Assembly (NCBI RefSeq): GCF_000372525.1
Contig: NZ_AQUR01000083.1
Span: 1-64,000, forward strand
Direction: 5' to 3'
From: Cupriavidus neocaledonicus
GTDB taxonomy: Bacteria; Pseudomonadota; Gammaproteobacteria; Burkholderiales; Burkholderiaceae
DNA: 64,000 nt
The notes below the pieces were generated by a model. That model made no database searches, had not been told where the DNA came from, and saw only the letters and a list, made by a program, of their open reading frames with translations. The translations under genes and the position numbers were made by a program. This document shows, one piece after another, positions 57,363 to 64,000 of this stretch. The first letter of the stretch is position 1. Every line of letters starts with the position of its first letter.

Positions 57363-58454
57363 ATGTCCGAAGTGCGCAAATTGTCGCGACTTTGGCGAGG
57401 TAAAGCGAAACTCGCGCCGCGCCTGCCGGCGGCCGCTGCCGCCCGGCGCTGGCTTCCGCGCGTGCTGTGCCTGGTCGCCCTGGGAGGCGCCACGCTGGCG
57501 TTCGCCGTGCCAGCCAGGCCCGCGCATGCCGGCCCCCAGCCGCTTGCGCGCGGCATGTCGTTCCCGGACCGCCCGATGCGTCTGATCGTGCCGTTCCCGG
57601 CCGGCGGCGTTGCCGACGCCGTGGCGCGGCTGCTGGCCGAGCGCCTGTCGGCCAGGCTCGGCGTGCCGGTCGAGGTCGACAACCGTCCGGGCAGCGCCGG
57701 CACCATCGCCGGCGATGTCGTCGCCAAGGCCAGTTCCGACGGCCATACGCTGCTGTTCCACCAGGCCAACATGCTGATCCAGCCGGGGCTGGAGCCAGTG
57801 CCCTACGACGTCGTGCGCGATTTCACGCCGGTGGCGCGCGTCGCCACCACGCCGCTGTTCCTGGTGATCGACGCCCGGCTGCCGATGCGCACGCCCGAGC
57901 AATGGATGACCGCGGTCAGGTCGAGTCCCGGCTCCTACAGCTACGGCTACGGCCATCCCGGCAGCCCTTCGCACCTGTACGCCGAGTACGCGGTACGCGG
58001 CCTGCGCGGCGGCGTGCCGCTGGTCACCGGCAAGGGCGAGGCCGCGGTGGTGCAAGAGATGCTGGCCGGCCGGATCAGCGCCTGCTTTTGTTCGTTCGCG
58101 GCGGTCCAGAGCCAAGTCAAGAGCGGCGGGCTGCGGCTGGTCGGCGTGACCGGCGTGGCGCGTTCCCCGCTGGCACCGCTGGTGCCGACGCTGCAGGAGT
58201 CCGGGCAGGACGGCTACGCCGCGGCGGCCTGGTTTGGCGTGATGGCGCCGGCCAAGACGCCGCGCGCGATCGTGGCGCGGCTGGCGGGCGAGCTCGACGG
58301 GGTGATGTCCGAGCGCGAGGTGCGTTCGCGCCTGCAGGCCGCCGGGCTGACGCCGCTGCGCGACTCGCCGGAGGCGTTCGCCACCGCGATCCGCTCGGAA
58401 TCGATCCAATGGCAGGTCATCCTGAAGGACGTGCCGAGCGCGCAGGAGCCCTGA
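57363..58454 (+). CDS. Bug-family (TctC-like) extracytoplasmic solute-binding protein
   Basis: A 363-residue tripartite tricarboxylate receptor with a long N-terminal signal region (hydrophobic core about 44-60, cleavage near PARPAHA). The Bug signatures are FPDRPMRLIVPFPAGGVADAVAR, near the mature N-terminus, and VEVDNRPGSAGTIAG, a ligand-binding loop. CGGAGGAAAA gives a strong ribosome binding site. No tctA/tctB membrane genes are adjacent, so it is an orphan, as for most of the many Bug proteins in Cupriavidus. The ligand is unknown. Confidence 0.9.
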   Translation: MSEVRKLSRLWRGKAKLAPRLPAAAAARRWLPRVLCLVALGGATLAFAVPARPAHAGPQPLARGMSFPDRPMRLIVPFPAGGVADAVARLLAERLSARLGVPVEVDNRPGSAGTIAGDVVAKASSDGHTLLFHQANMLIQPGLEPVPYDVVRDFTPVARVATTPLFLVIDARLPMRTPEQWMTAVRSSPGSYSYGYGHPGSPSHLYAEYAVRGLRGGVPLVTGKGEAAVVQEMLAGRISACFCSFAAVQSQVKSGGLRLVGVTGVARSPLAPLVPTLQESGQDGYAAAAWFGVMAPAKTPRAIVARLAGELDGVMSEREVRSRLQAAGLTPLRDSPEAFATAIRSESIQWQVILKDVPSAQEP

Positions 58455-58601
58455 GCAGCACTGGGCGGTGGCGGGCGGGAAGCCGGTTGCCGGCGGAAAC
58501 CGGCTTGATTGCCGCGCGCCCAGGAGACTTCCGAGGCGCCACAGGCGCCCCTTCATGTGGCGCGGGACACACGGGTACCAGCAGGGCTAGGTAGTACACC
58601 T

Positions 58602-58607
58602 TATAAT
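58602..58607 (+). promoter_or_regulatory. Putative -10 box of the mla operon
   Basis: A consensus TATAAT, 26 bases before the mlaF start. No good -35 hexamer is present at 16-18 bases. Confidence 0.45.
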
Positions 58608-58633
58608 GCGCCCCTGTCCCGACCGGTGCCAAC

Positions 58634-59452
58634 GTGACCGATTCTGCTCAAAACCTTGTCGAACTGACTGCGGTGGATTTCGCCTATGCGGACCACGGCA
58701 AGCCGATCCTGTCCGGCCTGACCATGCAATTCCCGCGTGGCAAGGTGATTGCGGTGATGGGCGGCTCGGGCTGCGGCAAGACCACGGTGCTGCGGCTGAT
58801 CGGCGGCCAGGTGCGGCCTCAGGCGGGCACGGTGCGCTTTGCCGGCACCGACATCCACCAGCTCGACACCGCCGGCCTGTACGCGGTGCGCCGCCAGATG
58901 GGCATGCTGTTCCAGTTCGGCGCGCTGTTTACCGACCTGTCGGTGTTCGACAACGTCGCCTTCCCGCTGCGCGAGCATACCGACCTGCCCGAGTCGATGA
59001 TCCGCGACCTCGTGCTGATGAAGCTCAACGCGGTCGGGCTGCGCGGTGCGCGCGAACTGATGCCGTCGCAGATCTCCGGCGGCATGGCGCGGCGCGTGGC
59101 GCTGGCGCGCGCGATCGCGCTGGATCCGGCGCTGCTGATGTATGACGAGCCCTTCGCCGGCCTGGATCCGATCTCGCTGGGGCTGACCGCGCGGCTGATC
59201 CGCAGCCTCAACGACGCGCTCGGCGCCACCACCATCATCGTCTCGCACGACGTGCACGAGACCTTCCAGATCGCCGACTACGTCTATTTCATTGCCGACG
59301 GACGCATCGCCGCAGAAGGCACGCCCGAGGCCCTGCGCGCGTCCACCGATCCGTTCGTGCACCAGTTTGTCCACGCCGAGGCCGACGGCCCGGTGCCGTT
59401 CCACTATGCCGGACCGTCGCTGGTCGAGGATTTCGTCGGAGGGGCGCGATGA
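58634..59452 (+). CDS. mlaF: MlaF, ATP-binding protein of the Mla phospholipid transport system
   Basis: ATPase of the MlaFEDB complex that moves phospholipids between the inner and outer membranes. In 272 residues, Walker A GGSGCGKT is at 43-50, the signature is QISGGMARR, and Walker B leads to YDEPFAGLDPI, a feature of Mla/MCE ATPases. It starts with GTG at 58634; a good Shine-Dalgarno site is lacking. It overlaps mlaE by four bases. Confidence 0.95.
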   Translation: MTDSAQNLVELTAVDFAYADHGKPILSGLTMQFPRGKVIAVMGGSGCGKTTVLRLIGGQVRPQAGTVRFAGTDIHQLDTAGLYAVRRQMGMLFQFGALFTDLSVFDNVAFPLREHTDLPESMIRDLVLMKLNAVGLRGARELMPSQISGGMARRVALARAIALDPALLMYDEPFAGLDPISLGLTARLIRSLNDALGATTIIVSHDVHETFQIADYVYFIADGRIAAEGTPEALRASTDPFVHQFVHAEADGPVPFHYAGPSLVEDFVGGAR

Positions 59453-60240
59453 CCGGCTTCCTGACGGGCTTCTTCAGCGCCATCGGCGCGGCAGTGCGCC
59501 GCAGCATTTCCGGGCTGGGCCACGCCACGCGCATGTTCCTGGCCGTGCTGGCACTGTCGCCGGCGCTGCTGCGCCGGTTCCGGCTGGTGACCGACCAGGT
59601 CTTCTTTGTCGGCAACCTGTCGCTGGTGATCATCGCGGTGTCGGGCCTGTTCGTCGGCTTCGTGCTCGGGCTGCAGGGCTATTACACGCTCAACCGCTAC
59701 GGCTCCGAGCAGGCGCTGGGGCTGCTGGTGGCGCTGTCGCTGGTGCGGGAACTGGGCCCGGTGGTGACCGCGCTGCTGTTCGCCGGCCGCGCCGGCACGT
59801 CGCTGACCGCCGAGATCGGGTTGATGAAGGCGGGCGAGCAGCTTACCGCCATGGAAATGATGGCGGTGAATCCGCTGCAGCGCGTGGTCGCGCCGCGCTT
59901 CTGGGCGGGCGTGATCGCCATGCCGGTGCTGGCCGCGATCTTCAGCGCGGTGGGCATCCTCGGCGGCTACGTGGTCGGGGTGCAACTGATCGGCGTCGAC
60001 GCGGGTGCGTTCTGGTCGCAGATGCAGGGCGGCGTGGACGTGCGCGCCGACGTGCTCAACGGCGTGATCAAGAGCTTCATCTTTGGCATCGCGGTGACGT
60101 TCATTGCGCTGTACCAGGGGTTCGAGGCCAAGCCCACGCCGGAAGGCGTCTCGCGCGCCACCACCCGCACCGTGGTGATCGCGTCGCTGGCGGTGCTGGG
60201 GCTGGATTTCCTGCTCACCGCGCTGATGTTCAGCAACTGA
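59449..60240 (+). CDS. mlaE: MlaE, permease of the Mla phospholipid transport system
   Basis: MlaE family inner-membrane permease of 263 residues with five to six helices. The conserved block LVRELGPVVTALLFAGRAG and the EIGLMKAGEQLTAMEMMAVNP segment are diagnostic. Its start overlaps mlaF; mlaD follows after a 93-base gap that holds a 14-bp tandem repeat. Confidence 0.96.
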   Translation: MTGFLTGFFSAIGAAVRRSISGLGHATRMFLAVLALSPALLRRFRLVTDQVFFVGNLSLVIIAVSGLFVGFVLGLQGYYTLNRYGSEQALGLLVALSLVRELGPVVTALLFAGRAGTSLTAEIGLMKAGEQLTAMEMMAVNPLQRVVAPRFWAGVIAMPVLAAIFSAVGILGGYVVGVQLIGVDAGAFWSQMQGGVDVRADVLNGVIKSFIFGIAVTFIALYQGFEAKPTPEGVSRATTRTVVIASLAVLGLDFLLTALMFSN

Positions 60241-60274
60241 GGCGGGCGGCGACAACCATGCGCGAAGTACGATG

Positions 60275-60302
60275 ACAAGGCAGCGACAACAAGGCAGCGA
60301 CA
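60275..60302 (+). repeat. Perfect 14-bp tandem duplication in the mlaE-mlaD gap
   Basis: ACAAGGCAGCGACA occurs twice, back to back (60275-60288 and 60289-60302). It lies 31 bases before the mlaD start. Confidence 0.8.
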
Positions 60303-60333
60303 CCACACTACGGGGTTGAAGAAAGAGATTCCA

Positions 60334-60842
60334 ATGAGAAAGAACACACTCGATTTCTGGGTGGGGCTGTTTGTGGCGGCAGGGTTCGTCGCCTTGCTCT
60401 TCCTTGCCCTCAAGGCGGGAAACATGAGCGCCTTCAGCTTCCAGGACACCTATACCGTGCAGGCCCGCTTCGACAACATCGGCGGGCTCAAGCCGCGCGC
60501 GCCGGTCAAGAGCGCGGGCGTGGTGGTCGGCCGGGTCGCGGCGATCCGCTTCGACGACAAGACCTACCAGGCCACCGTCGAAATGAGCCTGGAGACGCGC
60601 TACCAGTTTCCGAAGGACACCTCGGCCAAGATCCTGACCTCGGGCCTGCTGGGCGAGCAGTACATCGGCCTGGAAGCCGGCGGCGACACCGCCATGCTGG
60701 CCAACGGCGCGCGCATCACCATGACGCAGTCCGCGGTGGTGCTCGAAAACCTGATCGGGCAGTTCCTGTACAACAAGGCCGCCGATGCCGGCGGCGGCTC
60801 GTCCTCCGGTGCCAGTGCGCCGGCCCCGGCTGGAGATCTCAA

Positions 60843-60846
<4 letters not shown>
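60334..60846 (+). CDS. mlaD: MlaD, MCE-domain lipid-binding protein
   Basis: The 170-residue protein has one N-terminal transmembrane helix (about 7-26) and an MCE domain (about 38-118) with the GGLKPRAPVKSAGVVVGRV pattern. MCE domains form a hexameric ring under MlaE. The ATG at 60334 has AGAGA upstream; an in-frame TTG at 60316 is less likely. The end overlaps mlaA by four bases (GTGA). Confidence 0.95.
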
Positions 60847-61799
<953 letters not shown>

Positions 61800-62000
61800 G
61801 GCGGCGCAGGCGTCACTGGCGCTGTGAATGCGCTGTGACCGCTGAAACAAATTGTTTGCAGGTGGCGTGTGGTGCGCTTTCGATGGCAACGCACGCGATG
61901 CCGCTATGTTCCAATCTCCAGGAAACCCGTGGCCTCCGAGGCGCGTATCGAGGTGCTGGTGCACGGGTCACGACCTCTTTGATAAAGAAGGAAATCTCAC

Positions 62001-62630
62001 ATGCTCAAGCGACTGTTGCTCCCCCTCCTGACGGCGGTTGCCTTCGCGGGGACCGCGCAGGCCCAGGTTTCGGCTCAGGACGCGGCCACCCCGGACGGGC
62101 TGGTCAAGGCCGTGGTCAATGACGTGATGTCGACCGTGAAGGCCGACAAGGACATGCAGGCCGGCAATATCGGCAAGATCACGGCGCTGGTCGAACAGAA
62201 GATCATTCCCAACGCCAACTTCCAGAAGACCACGCAGATCGCCATGGGCCGCAACTGGTCCAAGGCCACGCCCGAGCAGCAGAAGCAGATCACCGAGGAG
62301 TTCAAGACCCTGCTGATCCGCACCTACGCCGGCGCAATCGCGCAGATCCGCGACCAGACCGTGCAATACCGTCCGTACCGCGGCACCACCGACGATACCG
62401 ACGCCACCATCCGTACCCAGGTGATCAACAAGGGCGAGCCGATCCAGATGGACTACCGCCTGGAAAAGACCGCCCAGGGCTGGAAGGTCTATGACATCAA
62501 CGTGCTGGGAGCATGGCTGACGGAGGCCTACAAGGGCAGCTTCAACACCATCGTCGGCCAGCAGGGCGTCGAGGGCGTGATCAAGACGCTGCAGGACCGC
62601 AACCGCCAGCTCGCCAACGCCAAGAGCTGA
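62001..62630 (+). CDS. mlaC: MlaC, periplasmic phospholipid-binding protein
   Basis: Soluble shuttle between MlaA and MlaFEDB. The 209 residues have a signal peptide (about 1-22, ending FAGTAQA) and the MlaC/Ttg2D pattern (KITALVEQKIIPNANFQKTTQIAMGRNW in parts; AWLTEAYKGSFNTIV near the end). AAGGAA precedes the ATG. It is separated from mlaA by 201 bases in which I see no clear promoter, only a short odd palindrome AAACAA-A-TTGTTT near 61845. Confidence 0.95.
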   Translation: MLKRLLLPLLTAVAFAGTAQAQVSAQDAATPDGLVKAVVNDVMSTVKADKDMQAGNIGKITALVEQKIIPNANFQKTTQIAMGRNWSKATPEQQKQITEEFKTLLIRTYAGAIAQIRDQTVQYRPYRGTTDDTDATIRTQVINKGEPIQMDYRLEKTAQGWKVYDINVLGAWLTEAYKGSFNTIVGQQGVEGVIKTLQDRNRQLANAKS

Positions 62631-62773
62631 CCGGCACCCGGTTGCGTCGTTGCGATGCAGCACGGCGCGCCGAAGTGCACTACAATGGCCGTTCGCACAC
62701 CGGCTCCCGCCTCGCGCGGGAGTCGTCATTTCAGATCCCCAGTTCTTCTTTTCGCATCCAGGCCACTGACGCC

Positions 62774-63082
62774 ATGCTTTCGCCGGGTAACTCGCTGACC
62801 AACCAGAACGCCGCCGCGGTGCTGCGCGACGGGCTGGCGCGCGTGGCGCAGGGCGAGGTCGAGGTGGACTGCACCGGCCTGGCGCAGGTGGATTCTTCTG
62901 CCGTTGCCGTGCTGCTGGCATGGCACCGGGCCGCCGTGGCGCGCGGCCAGGCACTGGTGCTGCGCGGCGTGCCGGCGCAGCTGGCGCAACTGGCCAGCCT
63001 GTACGGCGTCGACGGCCTGCTTGGTCTGGCGCGCGCAGCGGCACCCGCCCCCATCTCGCCCGCACACCATCACCGACATTGA
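62774..63082 (+). CDS. mlaB: MlaB, STAS-domain protein of the Mla system
   Basis: A 102-residue cytoplasmic STAS domain that binds and activates MlaF. The conserved loop VDSSAVAVLLAWHR carries the Asp-Ser pair typical of the family. The ATG at 62774 (MLSPGNSLTNQNAAAV) is chosen because homology begins there; the ribosome binding site is weak. It ends the mla operon. Confidence 0.88.
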   Translation: MLSPGNSLTNQNAAAVLRDGLARVAQGEVEVDCTGLAQVDSSAVAVLLAWHRAAVARGQALVLRGVPAQLAQLASLYGVDGLLGLARAAAPAPISPAHHHRH

Positions 63083-63202
63083 TCCGGCATCGCCGGTCGC
63101 CAGCATGGCGGCCGCACGCGATGCCGCGGCGACCGCTGGCGCGGTCGCCGAGCCGCCGGGGCGAAACCGGCGGGGATCAAGCGGGACCGACCCCGCATCC
63201 CC

Positions 63203-63208
63203 TATAAT
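63203..63208 (+). promoter_or_regulatory. Putative -10 box upstream of the ABC transporter gene
   Basis: TATAAT, 133 bases before the start. A stem GCGGGG (63170-63175) / CCCCGC (63191-63196) lies immediately upstream. No -35 is recognised. The rest of the 259-base gap after mlaB shows no gene. Confidence 0.4.
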
Positions 63209-63341
63209 TCCGGGTTGTTCGCCCACCCCCCGCCCGTTGCCGGCCCAATCCATGCCGGACCGGGATATCCGGGCACGCTTTGCTCCCCATATCCTGGCGG
63301 CCGGCCCCCGAAAGAGCCGGACCCGCCACAAACAATCGGCC

Positions 63342-64000
63342 ATGAAAGCCATTGAAATCCACGACGTTCGCAAGCGCTACCGCAACCTGCAGGCGCTCAA
63401 GGGCGTCAGCTTCACCGTCGAACGCGGCGAATTCTTCGGCTTGCTCGGGCCCAACGGCGCCGGCAAGACCACGCTGATCTCGATCCTCGCCGGCCTGAAC
63501 CGGGCCGATTCCGGCCGCGTCAGTGTGCTGGGGCACGATGTCGTCGCCGATTACCGCATGGCGCGGCGTATGCTGGGCGTGGTGCCGCAGGAGCTGGTGT
63601 TCGATCCGTTCTTCACGGTGCGCGAGACGCTGCGGCTGCAGTCCGGCTATTTCGGCCTGACCCGCAACGACGACTGGATCGACGAAATCATGGCCAACCT
63701 GGACCTGACCGGGAAAGCCGATGCCAATATGCGCCAGCTGTCCGGCGGCATGAAGCGGCGCGTGCTGGTGGCGCAGGCGCTGGTGCACCGCCCGCCGGTG
63801 ATCGTGCTCGACGAGCCCACCGCCGGCGTCGACGTCGAGTTGCGGCAAACGCTGTGGAAGTTCATCTCGCGCCTGAACCGCGAAGGGCACACCATCATCC
63901 TGACCACGCATTACCTCGAAGAGGCCGAGGCGCTGTGCGACCGCATCGCCATGCTCAAGTTCGGCGAAGTGGTGGCGCTGGACCGCACCAGCAACCTGCT
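63342..64000 (+). CDS. ABC transporter ATP-binding protein, partial (YadG-like, DrrA/CcmA type)
   Basis: The first 219 codons of an ATPase gene cut by the window end. Walker A GPNGAGKT is at 36-43, then the signature LSGGMKRR, Walker B VIVLDEP and the H-loop in TTHYLEEAE. This is the export-type ATPase whose permease gene normally follows (yadH-like), outside the window. Position after mlaB is usual in Burkholderiaceae. The substrate cannot be stated. Confidence 0.9.
   Translation, partial: MKAIEIHDVRKRYRNLQALKGVSFTVERGEFFGLLGPNGAGKTTLISILAGLNRADSGRVSVLGHDVVADYRMARRMLGVVPQELVFDPFFTVRETLRLQSGYFGLTRNDDWIDEIMANLDLTGKADANMRQLSGGMKRRVLVAQALVHRPPVIVLDEPTAGVDVELRQTLWKFISRLNREGHTIILTTHYLEEAEALCDRIAMLKFGEVVALDRTSNL

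Overview
The window looks like the chromosome of a beta-proteobacterium of the Burkholderiaceae, most probably Cupriavidus. The evidence is the high G+C, the protein sequences, and gene neighbourhoods typical of that group: tuf-rpsJ followed by the S10/spc/alpha ribosomal operons, System II cytochrome c genes, gltBD, and a mlaFEDACB operon followed by an ABC transporter. This is inferred from the sequence alone; no database search was run. The sequence is almost wholly coding. I see no rRNA or tRNA gene, prophage or CRISPR array.

Layout. (1) 3-1579: tuf and rpsJ, closed by a strong intrinsic terminator. (2) 1680-6848: a catabolic island inside the ribosomal cluster. It holds a XylS/AraC-type regulator on the minus strand and, divergently, a four-gene operon (dienelactone hydrolase-SnoaL fusion, short-chain dehydrogenase, StyA-like flavin monooxygenase, flavin reductase). 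The set matches the known indole-to-anthranilate pathway (iif in Acinetobacter, ind in Cupriavidus). (3) 6978-21583: the rest of the S10 operon restarted from its own promoter (rplC to rpsQ), the spc operon (rplN to rpmJ, with secY and infA) and the alpha operon (rpsM to rplQ). (4) 21618-23983: cutA-dsbD. (5) 24014-27193, minus strand: a CorA-family transporter gene with an apparent frameshift, hemB and engB, with a candidate small RNA on the plus strand between hemB and engB. (6) 27688-31957: cytochrome c4, resB and ccsA. (7) 32114-34009: a lipoprotein, ECF sigma factor and anti-sigma factor. (8) 34186-35885: the msrPQ methionine sulfoxide reductase. (9) 35913-40323: lysA-lptM (minus), cyaY (plus), mrcA (minus). 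(10) 40709-49052: pilMNOPQ, then aroK-aroB-dgt. (11) 49052-49904: a solitary RAYT (REP-associated tyrosine transposase) gene with REP-like ends. (12) 50112-56513: gltBD. (13) 56590-58454: a GNAT acetyltransferase and an orphan Bug-type binding protein. (14) 58634-63082: mlaFEDACB for outer-membrane lipid asymmetry, then the start of an ABC exporter ATPase gene cut by the window end.

Points most worth attention. The indole-type operon interrupts the S10 operon between rpsJ and rplC. A directly repeated XylS-type operator (TGCA-N6-GGNTA, twice) lies in front of it. A C-rich candidate sRNA stands convergent to engB, the position Spot 42 occupies in enterobacteria. The spc promoter is built into a perfect 14-bp inverted repeat. 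The right end of the RAYT element appears to supply the -35 box of the gltBD promoter.
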